Below the pieces are notes generated by a model, which saw only the letters and a list, made by a program, of their open reading frames with translations, was not told the DNA's origin and ran no database searches. Below are positions 9,926-17,277 of a stretch of DNA of 23,092 bases, piece by piece. Within the stretch, counting starts at the first letter, position 1; each line of letters starts with the position of its first letter. The stretch comes from a virus, in the IMG/VR virus record IMGVR_UViG_3300042561_000012, positions 1 through 23,092 of that record; one strand, written 5' to 3'. A program made the position numbers and the translations under genes.

Positions 9926-10716
9926 TGGTTGATCTAAACAAGAATGGAATCGATGATTCCTTGGAAAAGACATCAGGAACTAATCCTTATGCTGCCCCTT
10001 CAGTAGGTGGTGGAAACTCATATCCTGCACAAGGAACTGGTGTATTCCGCCCGGGTGTTGTCTTTACTGATCCAAGGACTGGTAAGAAAACAGATGTAAC
10101 TGGCAAGATTTATTCTGCCCTATATCAAGTTTCAGACCTTCAGGTGTATCAGATTCTTGGAGAACAGATTAAATCTTTATCAGATCAGAACCAAGTTAAA
10201 GCTCTTTTGATTCAAGGTGGACAACTTGCTAAGTCTGATTTCCAGACTGCCTATTGGGGCAAGGCTGACACAGAAGCATTTAAGAAACTTCTTGGCGAAG
10301 CCAATGCTGATGGTGGTCGTACATGGCAAGAGAAGTTAGCAGCCATTGGATCCGGTGGTGGAGAACCAAGAACAACAACTCAGAGAGTCTCAAGTATCTC
10401 AACTAAAGAAGAAGCACAAGCAATCGTTCAGAATGCACTTCGTGCAAAACTTGGTCGTGATCCTCGTGATGCTGAATACAATCAACTACTTCAAACTCTT
10501 ACATCTGCTGAGAAGGCTAATCCTTCAATCACCACACAGACACAGACAGCACCGGGTCAATACTCAACTACAACAACTGGAGGCCTATCGATGGCTGGCA
10601 AAGGTCAAGTAGTTGAACAGGCGATTATGGCTAACCCAGAGTTAGAAACAGAAGCAGTCAACAAAACTCTTAATTCATACGGCGATGTTATAGCGAAGAT
10701 TGCAGGTGTCCGATAA
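9925..10716 (+). CDS. Structural protein with N-terminal Asp-rich Ca-type motif, 263 aa
   Basis: It starts at a TAATG overlap with the giant gene. Residues 3-11 read DLNKNGIDD, the D-x-N-x-N-G-I-x-D pattern seen in thrombospondin type 3 / EF-hand-like calcium loops. The remainder has helical segments (about residues 60-120) and a Ser/Thr/Gln-rich low-complexity patch (TTQTQTAPGQYSTTTTGG, about residues 205-222). No enzyme motif is visible. It is sandwiched between the giant gene and a second gene with a similar Asp-rich motif and shares their overlap style, so I place it in the same ejection/virion module. The exact role is unknown. Confidence 0.6.
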   Translation: MVDLNKNGIDDSLEKTSGTNPYAAPSVGGGNSYPAQGTGVFRPGVVFTDPRTGKKTDVTGKIYSALYQVSDLQVYQILGEQIKSLSDQNQVKALLIQGGQLAKSDFQTAYWGKADTEAFKKLLGEANADGGRTWQEKLAAIGSGGGEPRTTTQRVSSISTKEEAQAIVQNALRAKLGRDPRDAEYNQLLQTLTSAEKANPSITTQTQTAPGQYSTTTTGGLSMAGKGQVVEQAIMANPELETEAVNKTLNSYGDVIAKIAGVR

Positions 10717-12485
10717 TGGCTGAACCATTAAATATTGATGCACTCTTAGCGGAAGCCGAGAGAGTCCGTGCAGCCAACGCTGCCGCTTCAGCAACTGCAA
10801 AAAAGAATCAAGCTAAAGCAAAAATCGATCAGAGAAATAGAGAAGCTGTAAAAGGCTTTGAGGTATTATCAAGTCGTATTGTTCCAAGACTTGATGAACT
10901 TAAGAAGCAGATTACAACTGAAGTAGCTTTAGTTTCAGCAGGTGTAAGACAACCAGAATTCTTGAAAAGTCTTGTTGATAAATATAATGGTTTGCTTAAA
11001 GAGCAAGCAGATTATATTAAAAAAGCAAATGATATTTCTACTGGTATTTTAACCCTTGATTCTAAAAACAAACTTGTATCTACAGGAAAAGGAATGTCCG
11101 AGGCAGGCGGAACTGCTGCCGAAACTGTAGTAGATTCCGATGGCGATGGAATTCCAAACAACATTGATCCAGAACCATACACAGCCAAGGGTTCAGCATC
11201 GCAATCTAAAGTAGTTGGTGGCCAAACTGTTGTAGATGAAGTAGCAGGTGGCGATAAAGGTGGCAACAAGGGTGGTAATACCGGTGGCAATACTGGTGGA
11301 AACACCGGAGGCAATACCGGCGGTGGAGATAAATTCACCGGCAAGGGAACTGCTGATAAGCCATACCTGAAGAACGGTAAGCCATTTACAGGAACTGCTG
11401 GCGGTAAAACTTATCAAGGTGGAATCGTTATAGATCCAAATGCCTTGACACCAGAACAGCAATCAAAGCTTGGTGAATACGGTAGCAAGTATCTTATTGA
11501 TTACTTTAAGGCTAACTACCCAGACATCTACAAGAAGCTTGAAAGCATGGCACGACTCGGTGAGTCTGCCGCCAATGTTGAGGCATACCTTTCAGGAACT
11601 GCTTGGGCTAAAGATGTCAATCAAAGAACTTATGCACTTATTGGTGCAGCCGAACTTGCCAATGGTCTTAAGTTAGATCAGGCAACTAAAGATACTTACA
11701 GAGATCAATACCTTGCCAAAGTCAAGAGCATGGATGAGATTAAGTATGACATTGGTCTAAAGACTATTGCTCAGTTCCAGTTGGATACAGTTAAGCCAGA
11801 TGTTGCTAACTCTATCCGTGCAGGAAATACCTTTGCTCAGGCTGCTGCTGACTACATCGAGATTTATCGTAAGAACCTTGAGATTGCATCATCTGCTTTT
11901 AAGATAGATGATAAGCAATTCCAGACACTTCTTATCAGTTCATCTAATATCAGCGACTTTGAGAAGAAGCTTCGCCGGACTGACCAGTATCTATCTCAGC
12001 CTAAAGTCCAGCAACAGATCAATGCCAACAAGATTATGGTTACTACCAAGTATCGTCAGTTTGGCTTGGCCCTTACTGCGGCAGCAGCAGATAATCTTGC
12101 AAAGAATGTTTTCCTTGGAGATACATCTAACGAACAGATTGATGAGAACCTTCGTCAAGAAGCAGTAAAACTCTTCCCAGCGTTCCGTGATCGTATCCTC
12201 AACGGAGAGTCTCCACTATCTATCGCAAGCCCTTACATCGGTGCAATCTCTCGTATCCTTGAGGTGCCAGAAGGTTCACTAGATCTAGAGGATCCAACTG
12301 TTCGTAAAGCAATGATTGGCTCAACAACAACTGTCGGAGACAAGACTTCATCAACAGTCACTCCATTGTGGCAGTTCGAGCAAGACCTATACAAAGATAG
12401 TCGTTGGCAATACACAGCCAACGCAAGAGCTAAAGCTGACAGCATCTTAGTTGATGTCGGTTCGAGATTCGGAGTGATTCCATAA
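10716..12485 (+). CDS. Structural protein with Ca-type motif and Gly-Asn-Thr linker, 589 aa
   Basis: It starts at a TAATG overlap. The first 130 residues are charged and helical (LAEAERVRAANAAASATAKK is typical). Residues 140-152, DSDGDGIPNNIDP, match the thrombospondin type 3 calcium repeat pattern closely. A Gly/Asn/Thr repeat linker follows (bases 11247-11327), and then a long C-terminal region of mixed helices ending RFGVIP. The C-terminal half, with SRWQYTANARAKADSIL near the end, resembles domains I associate with large actinophage virion proteins, but I cannot name the family. The layout of helical head, flexible linker and helical tail fits a virion protein rather than an enzyme. Confidence 0.6.
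   Translation: MAEPLNIDALLAEAERVRAANAAASATAKKNQAKAKIDQRNREAVKGFEVLSSRIVPRLDELKKQITTEVALVSAGVRQPEFLKSLVDKYNGLLKEQADYIKKANDISTGILTLDSKNKLVSTGKGMSEAGGTAAETVVDSDGDGIPNNIDPEPYTAKGSASQSKVVGGQTVVDEVAGGDKGGNKGGNTGGNTGGNTGGNTGGGDKFTGKGTADKPYLKNGKPFTGTAGGKTYQGGIVIDPNALTPEQQSKLGEYGSKYLIDYFKANYPDIYKKLESMARLGESAANVEAYLSGTAWAKDVNQRTYALIGAAELANGLKLDQATKDTYRDQYLAKVKSMDEIKYDIGLKTIAQFQLDTVKPDVANSIRAGNTFAQAAADYIEIYRKNLEIASSAFKIDDKQFQTLLISSSNISDFEKKLRRTDQYLSQPKVQQQINANKIMVTTKYRQFGLALTAAAADNLAKNVFLGDTSNEQIDENLRQEAVKLFPAFRDRILNGESPLSIASPYIGAISRILEVPEGSLDLEDPTVRKAMIGSTTTVGDKTSSTVTPLWQFEQDLYKDSRWQYTANARAKADSILVDVGSRFGVIP
11247..11327 (+). repeat. Gly-Gly-Asn-Thr coding repeat
   Basis: An imperfect 12-base repeat of the form GGTGGCAATACC codes GGDK, GGNK and then four GGNT units followed by GGG. 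Synonymous third-position changes separate the copies. It encodes a flexible linker and creates the false Pro-rich frame on the opposite strand. Confidence 0.8.
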
Positions 12486-14077
12486 TGGCAGAAAAAGTAA
12501 AGGCTAAATCCGGAGATACGCTTTCTGGTATTGCGAAAGCCCAAGGCACTACTGTTGCCCAGATCCTTGCTGATAACCCGACACTTGCAGCTCGACAAGC
12601 AGCAGGACAAACAGTTCTTTTTAGTGGAACAACCGTAAAGATCACAGCTCCTCAGCAAGCGACCAATCCTTATGCTGCTGCAACATCAGGCCCTGCCGCA
12701 GGTGCAGGAACAAATGTAGGAACAGCAAGTGTTCCATTTGATGCAGCCGCTGATGCATTACGCAGACTTACATCTGGACAGACATTAACTGATGCTGAAA
12801 AGAAAATTCTTGGCATGGGTAATACAGGTGCAACAACTACCGATACAACTTTAATCCCAGATGGATCAGGAGATAATCCACCTGCTGGAGTAACTGAAAC
12901 TGGTCGAGTAGATAACGGTGATGGAACTTTTACAGTTACATATAGCGATGGAACCACAAAGGTTATCGGCACAAAAACAACTACTAAAAAAATAGTTCGT
13001 CAGTATTACTCCGGATCCGGTGCCAACCGTATTCAAATTACTGAATATGATGATGGCACAAAAGATACAATTCCTGCCCCAGAAGCAGCAGCAGGTCTAG
13101 GTGCAGACGATGTAAATAAACTTATTCAAGCTGCTATCGCCAATCAAAATGCAGAATTCCAAAAGATGCTTGCTGCACAACAGAAGCAACTTGAAACCGC
13201 TAAAGCGGAGCAGATCGCAGCCCAGCGTAAGTCAGCATTCGATGTTATCCGGGAACGCTTTACCCAGATGGGTATTAAAGAGGTTGGAGATGACATTGCT
13301 GCAATCTTTGCTGGCAAAGGCACAGATCGTTTTGGCAAGGCATTTGATGAAATCCCTACAACTTCAGAAGGTTTCTACCTTCAGTTGATTAACACTAAGT
13401 CTTACTATGAACGCTTTGGCAAAGTCAATGAAGCTCGTCTCAATGCTGGATACAAGGCACTAGATGAGAAGACAATCGTTGGAATGGAAGATGAATACCA
13501 GAAGGTATTGACTTCATACAATATGCCAACAGGCTTTTACGATCAGACTACAGACTTCCAATCTTTCCTAAAAAACAACCTCACTAATGTCGATGTTGCA
13601 AACATCATTCAGGCATATCGTGACTTTGTGACAACAGGCACAGATTCCAATGTTCGTAAGCAACTTAAGGATCTATACGGTATCGGTGACGAAGCCCTTA
13701 CTGCATACATGATTGACCCAGCAAAGGGTCAGGGAATCCTTGAGCAGATTGCTGGAAAGAACATGAACACAGCAGCAGCTCTTATCGAAGGCCTAACAGC
13801 AGAAGAAGCAAATATGGCTCAGACCTACGGTGCAGGATCTCTTGGCTATGGATCACAACGCCAGAAGTATTCACAGGTTCAGCGTGAACTCCAGACAACT
13901 GGAAACCTTGCTGCTATCTATGGTGAGAACTTCGGAGCCAAGGAAGCAATCGCTGCCGAGTTCGGTGGAGATGTCCAAGCACAAGCACAAGCAGCACGAA
14001 TTAAGGCAACAGGTGCAGCAGCATTCGGTGGCACAAGTGGTATCGGATCTAAGGCACTAAGAGTTAAAACAGTTTAA
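12485..14077 (+). CDS. LysM-domain virion protein, 530 aa
   Basis: It starts at a TAATG overlap. Residues 3-54 form a LysM domain (KVKAKSGDTLSGIAKAQGTT followed by VAQILADNP), a fold that binds N-acetylglucosamine-containing glycans such as peptidoglycan. There is no signal peptide, so wall contact would come from outside through the particle. After the LysM is a Thr/Gly-rich region (about residues 60-200), then a coiled-coil-like Gln/Lys stretch (about 222-255). A long helical region ends with a Gln/Ala-rich tail. No catalytic lytic domain is evident. As last gene of the overlapping block, it probably lets the ejection proteins grip the wall. The LysM call is firm; the ejection role is inference. 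Confidence 0.75.
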   Translation: MAEKVKAKSGDTLSGIAKAQGTTVAQILADNPTLAARQAAGQTVLFSGTTVKITAPQQATNPYAAATSGPAAGAGTNVGTASVPFDAAADALRRLTSGQTLTDAEKKILGMGNTGATTTDTTLIPDGSGDNPPAGVTETGRVDNGDGTFTVTYSDGTTKVIGTKTTTKKIVRQYYSGSGANRIQITEYDDGTKDTIPAPEAAAGLGADDVNKLIQAAIANQNAEFQKMLAAQQKQLETAKAEQIAAQRKSAFDVIRERFTQMGIKEVGDDIAAIFAGKGTDRFGKAFDEIPTTSEGFYLQLINTKSYYERFGKVNEARLNAGYKALDEKTIVGMEDEYQKVLTSYNMPTGFYDQTTDFQSFLKNNLTNVDVANIIQAYRDFVTTGTDSNVRKQLKDLYGIGDEALTAYMIDPAKGQGILEQIAGKNMNTAAALIEGLTAEEANMAQTYGAGSLGYGSQRQKYSQVQRELQTTGNLAAIYGENFGAKEAIAAEFGGDVQAQAQAARIKATGAAAFGGTSGIGSKALRVKTV

Positions 14078-14083
14078 GTAACA

Positions 14084-14206
14084 GGGTGATTGGCAATCAT
14101 CCGGGTTCGAGACCCGGACACCCACTCCATCTCTAGAAATGCCGGAACTTGAGATGAGTATAAACCCGGAAGTTGGAGCCAATGCATTTCCCCGATTGCA
14201 TTGTGG
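14084..14206 (+). ncRNA. Structured intergenic RNA with a tRNA T-arm/acceptor-like element
   Basis: This is the only long non-coding gap before the capsid cassette. CCGGG (14101-14105) and CCCGG (14113-14117) close a seven-base TTCGAGA loop, a textbook T-arm. GGGTG (14084-14088) can pair with CACCC (14119-14123) like an acceptor stem, and CCA follows at 14127-14129. ATT/AAT around GGC (14089-14097) could form a tiny D-arm-like loop. No anticodon arm exists. Downstream, CATCTC (14128-14133) pairs with GAGATG (14151-14156), and CAATGCA (14180-14186) with TGCATTG (14197-14203). The structures are seen by eye only; whether they function as RNA is inference. Confidence 0.4.
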
Positions 14207-14238
14207 CCAGCGACTAACATGAAAAGGGAGTAGGACAA

Positions 14239-14712
14239 ATGTCCAATTACGAACTGGAAGAGGATGACTTCGAACTTGATTCGAACGATGTTCTCGGACA
14301 ACTACGCAAGGCCAATAAGGCAAAAGAAAAGCAACTGAAAGAAATTCAGGAAGAGCTTTCCAATTTGCGTAAAGAAAAACGAGAGAGAACTATCTCAGAA
14401 GTCCTTACAGCTCGAGGAGTGAATCCGAAGATTTCGGCTTTCATTCCACAGGACATCGACCTCACGGAGGAATCGTTGTCGTCATGGCTTACTGAATACG
14501 GAGATGTATTCGGTGTGTCACAACCAAACCAATTAAACTCAGCGATACCAGAAGGTTTCGTAGATAATTACAAAAAGGCTCAAGCAACTGTAGATGGCGG
14601 CATTAGTGCTGATCGTGAACAGATGATTCAAGCCCAGATGGATGAGGCCGCTGTAAAGGGGCCTGAAGCATTGAAGCAATTATTTGCAGATCTTGGTAAG
14701 GCTGGGTACTAA
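14239..14712 (+). CDS. Probable capsid scaffolding protein, 157 aa
   Basis: The ATG follows AAAAGGGAG. The protein is strongly acidic at the N-terminus (ELEEDDFELDSNDV), then has a charged coiled-coil-like segment (about residues 24-50, KAKEKQLKEIQEELSNLRKE) and an acidic, helical C-terminal part. Its size and charge, a coil that would allow dimerisation, and its position 21 bases upstream of the major capsid gene are the usual signs of a siphovirus/podovirus scaffold. There is no protease motif, so it is a scaffold alone and not a protease-scaffold fusion. The call rests on position and composition rather than on a recognised family signature. Confidence 0.65.
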   Translation: MSNYELEEDDFELDSNDVLGQLRKANKAKEKQLKEIQEELSNLRKEKRERTISEVLTARGVNPKISAFIPQDIDLTEESLSSWLTEYGDVFGVSQPNQLNSAIPEGFVDNYKKAQATVDGGISADREQMIQAQMDEAAVKGPEALKQLFADLGKAGY

Positions 14713-14733
14713 CCCAGAAAGGCGGTGCCGTAA

Positions 14734-15657
14734 ATGGCAACCACTCAAATCTCTGGTGTAGGCAACCTCGTAGTCAATGCATATGACACATATGTAAGAG
14801 CTGCACTCCGCTCACTTCCTGTCATGCGTTCAGTCGCAGATGTACGACCAGTAGCCCTCACCAACCCGGGAACTACTCTCAAGTTTGCAGTTTATGCTAA
14901 CTTGGCAGCAGCAACCACAGCATTAACAGAAACATCTGATGTAACACCAGTTGCATTGGCAAACCCATCACAGGTAACAGTTACTGTTACTGAATACGGT
15001 AATGCTGTTGAGCAGACAGAGAAGGTCAACATGGCCACATTCTCTTCTATCGACACCATGATTGGTGATGCAATCGCTTACAACGCTGCTGATACTTTGG
15101 ATCAGCTTGTTGCAACAGCACTAACATCTGGAACAGTAGTTAAGTACGGTGGAAGCCGTACATCAACAGCTACTCTTACAGCTTCAGATGTTCTTTCAAC
15201 AGCAATGCTTCGTAAGGCACAGACAACACTTCTTGAGGCTAACGCCCAACCTCGTGTTGGTGACCTTTACACATTGTTCATCCACCCACGCCAAGCTTTC
15301 GACCTTCGTGCCGAGACTGGTTCAGGCGGATTTGTGGACATCCACAAGTACACAACTGAAAATGTTGGAAACCTATTGACAGGCACCATTGGTGTTCTTG
15401 AAGGATTCCAAGTTGTTCAGACATCTCGTGTTCCATCAACAACATCCGGTGCATCTTCAGCTACTGTTTACTCAGCAGTTGCAGTCGGTAAGGAAGCTCT
15501 TCTTGAGGCTAATGTTTACGATGTGCAAACAGTCGTAGCACCTCAGATCGACATCCTTCGCCGTAAGTCAGCACTTGGCTGGAAGTACTTCGGTGGCTGG
15601 GGCATCTTCCGTGATGCAGCAGTTTGCCGTTTGGAAACAGGCGGATCTGCTCTCTAG
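14734..15657 (+). CDS. Major capsid protein, HK97-fold type
   Basis: A 307-residue protein preceded by an AGGCGG site. The N-terminal part (YVRAALRSLPVMRSVADVRP, about residues 20-39) and the later HPRQAFDLRAETGSGGF segment (about 189-205) resemble HK97-fold coat proteins of the P22 / N4-gp56-like kind. Codon choice is uniform and fits high expression. The chain has no long cleaved delta-domain-like coil, which agrees with a separate scaffold gene upstream. It lies just after the scaffold and just before a strong hairpin. The capsid call is confident from size, place and sequence pattern; the subfamily is tentative. Confidence 0.8.
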   Translation: MATTQISGVGNLVVNAYDTYVRAALRSLPVMRSVADVRPVALTNPGTTLKFAVYANLAAATTALTETSDVTPVALANPSQVTVTVTEYGNAVEQTEKVNMATFSSIDTMIGDAIAYNAADTLDQLVATALTSGTVVKYGGSRTSTATLTASDVLSTAMLRKAQTTLLEANAQPRVGDLYTLFIHPRQAFDLRAETGSGGFVDIHKYTTENVGNLLTGTIGVLEGFQVVQTSRVPSTTSGASSATVYSAVAVGKEALLEANVYDVQTVVAPQIDILRRKSALGWKYFGGWGIFRDAAVCRLETGGSAL

Positions 15658-15670
15658 TAGAGCATTAGTT

Positions 15671-15698
15671 GAGGGGGGCAGGGCAACCTGCCTCCCTC
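15671..15698 (+). terminator. 12-bp hairpin with GCAA tetraloop after the capsid gene
   Basis: GAGGGGGGCAGG (15671-15682) pairs over its full length with CCTGCCTCCCTC (15687-15698), including one G-T pair at 15676/15693, around a GNRA-type GCAA loop. The following TCTATT is a poor T tract, so termination is likely partial. It may equally protect the capsid mRNA 3' end from exonucleases. Confidence 0.7.
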
Positions 15699-15716
15699 TC
15701 TATTAAAAGGAGAATC

Positions 15717-16028
15717 ATGGCAAGTTATACATTTTATCCACCGCAGGTAATGGAAGGTTATCCATTGGCTGACAAGTGGTGGCGTAGAGTCGTATCCCAG
15801 CGAGGGGTTGCTGTGCTTATCAACAATGGTGAATTGTCTTTATCTCGAGCAGTTACCGAAGATGAACTTAGAGATTATGATTATGTGTTTCTCGGTGGGC
15901 GAGGTCACATCGTAGATGAAGCAACAAAAGATATTCTTGTAGGACAAGGCTTTCAGATTAGGACTCAGGCTCAAGCCGACTCCGATTCGAATATAGCCCA
16001 TAATGGATTTTTAGTGGAGATAGTTTAA
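15717..16028 (+). CDS. Hypothetical head/connector-region protein, 103 aa
   Basis: The start is ATG 15717 with AAAAGGAG just upstream. A longer TTG-initiated version from 15669 would run through the capsid hairpin and is rejected. The protein begins ASYTFYPPQVMEGYPLADKW and has an Asp/Glu-rich centre (TEDELRDYDYVFLGGRGH) and a short beta-like C-terminus ending LVEIV. I do not recognise the family. Its position directly after the capsid gene suggests a head-completion or minor structural role. Its stop overlaps the next gene as TAATG. Confidence 0.7.
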   Translation: MASYTFYPPQVMEGYPLADKWWRRVVSQRGVAVLINNGELSLSRAVTEDELRDYDYVFLGGRGHIVDEATKDILVGQGFQIRTQAQADSDSNIAHNGFLVEIV

Positions 16029-16300
16029 TGGGATGCAGAACAGGTTGCCCTACTCAGGATCACATCAACTGGGGTGAATGCCTAAAGCAATCAGGTCTAC
16101 AGGTTAATACTGGAGATGCAAACAGTTCTCGCCTAATGTCACAGAAGAAGTGGGATGCAGAATTAAATGCATACAAGTCTGCTATCGATCAAGGCATTGA
16201 ACCAGCGACAACAAACATGAAGGATATTCGTGGTGCAGTCGAACTAAGCAACATAGCCGGTAAGGCATTCGACTCAACCAACAACTCATTTAAGGACTGA
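16028..16300 (+). CDS. Conserved-type small phage protein, 90 aa
   Basis: It starts at a TAATG overlap. The N-terminus has three cysteines (CRTGCPTQDHINWGECLKQS, residues 3-22), with His and Trp in the DHxxWxEC pattern. The middle has an ELNAYKSAIDQGIEPATT segment, and the C-terminus is helical (AVELSNIAGKAF). I recall small proteins of this pattern in marine and freshwater phage genomes beside the capsid genes, without a known role. The Cys/His set could bind a metal, but the spacing is not a classical zinc finger. Function is unknown. Confidence 0.7.
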   Translation: MGCRTGCPTQDHINWGECLKQSGLQVNTGDANSSRLMSQKKWDAELNAYKSAIDQGIEPATTNMKDIRGAVELSNIAGKAFDSTNNSFKD

Positions 16301-16302
16301 GT

Positions 16303-17010
16303 ATGACAACCATAATTGGGATTCAAGGTAAGGGCTGGGGTTTAATCGCAGCCGAATCCCTAATAGTGGGTGCAGATCAGAAGTTCATTGCTACCGGTAT
16401 GGATAAGGTAGTTGAAAAGGGTGAGTATGTAATCGCCTTTGCTGGCGATGCAATCGCCGGGGATATAGCCCTACACAGTTGGAATGCTCCTAAGATTCCA
16501 CGAGGTGTGAACCTAGATAAATTTATGATGACAGATTTATTGCCATCACTTAAGCAAGCTTACGCAGATTATGGATACGACCCATCGCCTAAGACTGCCG
16601 ATAACGACCCCAAAGATGGATCAGGTTTTGATGCATTGATCTGCCTTCGAGGAAAGATTTATCAAATTGATAATGACTTTTCTTGGGTAAGAGATGACCG
16701 TGGAATATACGGAGTTGGATCTGGAAGTTCATATGCACTTGGTGCATTAGCCAGAGCCACACTATCCCCAACGAACACAAGAACAGCAGCTAACGAAGCT
16801 CGTAAGGCAATAGAGATTTCCATCTCGTTTGATATAAACAGCGGTGGGAAAGTCAAGGTCATAACTCAAAGGGAGAAGCAAATGCCAAAAGTCGGAAAGA
16901 AAGAATTCCCATACTCAGCAAAGGGTATGAAAGATGCCAAGATGGAAGCAAAGAAGTCTGGCAAGCCAATGAAAAAAGCTATGCCTAAGAAAATGGGCAA
17001 GAAGAAGTAA
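16303..17010 (+). CDS. Proteasome-beta/HslV-like N-terminal-threonine hydrolase with basic tail
   Basis: Residues 2-193 match the Ntn-hydrolase fold of proteasome beta subunits and HslV. After loss of Met the chain begins TTIIGIQ, so Thr2 would be the nucleophile (Thr1 by family numbering), with no propeptide, as in HslV. Position 17 carries Glu (AAES) where the family has Asp. The active-site Lys is probably that in GMDKVV (position 34, one off the usual 33). VIAFAGDAIAGDIAL aligns with the VLAGFAGG region of HslV, and GVGSGSSYALGALARA with its GSGxxYAxAAA helix. No ATPase partner gene is present. The last 42 residues are Lys/Met-rich and may also be made separately. It may process virion proteins; activity is unproven because of the Asp-to-Glu change. 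Confidence 0.75.
   Translation: MTTIIGIQGKGWGLIAAESLIVGADQKFIATGMDKVVEKGEYVIAFAGDAIAGDIALHSWNAPKIPRGVNLDKFMMTDLLPSLKQAYADYGYDPSPKTADNDPKDGSGFDALICLRGKIYQIDNDFSWVRDDRGIYGVGSGSSYALGALARATLSPTNTRTAANEARKAIEISISFDINSGGKVKVITQREKQMPKVGKKEFPYSAKGMKDAKMEAKKSGKPMKKAMPKKMGKKK
16882..17010 (+). CDS. Nested basic protein within the hydrolase 3' end, 42 aa
   Basis: An in-frame ATG at 16882 has AAAGGGAG nine or so bases upstream, inside the hydrolase coding sequence. The product (PKVGKKEFPYSAKGMKDAK, then a Lys-rich tail ending KKMGKKK) looks like small stand-alone basic proteins I recall from marine phages with the PKVGKKxFPY start. So this part may be a separate gene fused in frame, translated both as the hydrolase tail and alone. 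The ribosome site is seen directly; independent expression is inference. Confidence 0.5.
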   Translation: MPKVGKKEFPYSAKGMKDAKMEAKKSGKPMKKAMPKKMGKKK

Positions 17011-17277
17011 ATGGCCGAGAAGAGAGATCCCCGGCTAAAGAAGGCCGGGGTATCTGGCTTTAACAAGCCAAAGAAAACTCCATCTCACCCAAAGAAGTCT
17101 CATGTTGTTGTTGCAAAGGTTGGAGACAAGGTGAAGACAATTCGCTTTGGGCAACAGGGTGTATCAGGTGATAAGAAGCCAACAGCAAGACAAGCATCAT
17201 TCAAAGCTCGTCACGCAAAGAACATCGCTAAAGGAAAAATGTCAGCAGCCTATTGGGCAGACAAGGTGAAGTGGTGA
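17011..17277 (+). CDS. Small basic phage protein, 88 aa
   Basis: It starts at the base after the hydrolase stop. It is strongly basic, with RDPRLKKAGVSGFNKPKKTP at the start, a short beta-like SHVVVAKVGDKVKTIRFGQQG centre and an ARHAKNIAKGKMSAAYWADK end. I recall near-identical patterns in marine and freshwater phage genomes, always near structural genes, with no established function. The high positive charge suggests contact with packaged DNA or the acidic capsid interior. The last four bases (GTGA) overlap the next gene. Confidence 0.75.
   Translation: MAEKRDPRLKKAGVSGFNKPKKTPSHPKKSHVVVAKVGDKVKTIRFGQQGVSGDKKPTARQASFKARHAKNIAKGKMSAAYWADKVKW

Noticed and set aside
11012-11344. Pro-rich open frame on the minus strand
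   Set aside because: It is the complement of the Gly-Gly-Asn-Thr coding repeat. The + strand gene is well supported and the product is pure Pro/Leu repeat.
14081-14130. Complete tRNA gene
   Set aside because: The T-arm and an acceptor-like stem are present, but there are only 12 bases between the 5' stem and the T-arm. No anticodon arm can form.
14101-14130. Phage attachment site copied from a host tRNA 3' end
   Set aside because: A T-arm with CCA could be an att core, but it lies in the middle of the late operon and no integrase is seen in the window.
14057-14323. Minus-strand frames across the intergenic gap
   Set aside because: They cover the hairpins and both flanking + strand gene ends, with no family pattern. 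Structure explains the region better than coding.
15669-15716. TTG-initiated N-terminal extension of the gene after the capsid
   Set aside because: It would be coded by the hairpin, and ATG 15717 has a far better ribosome site.
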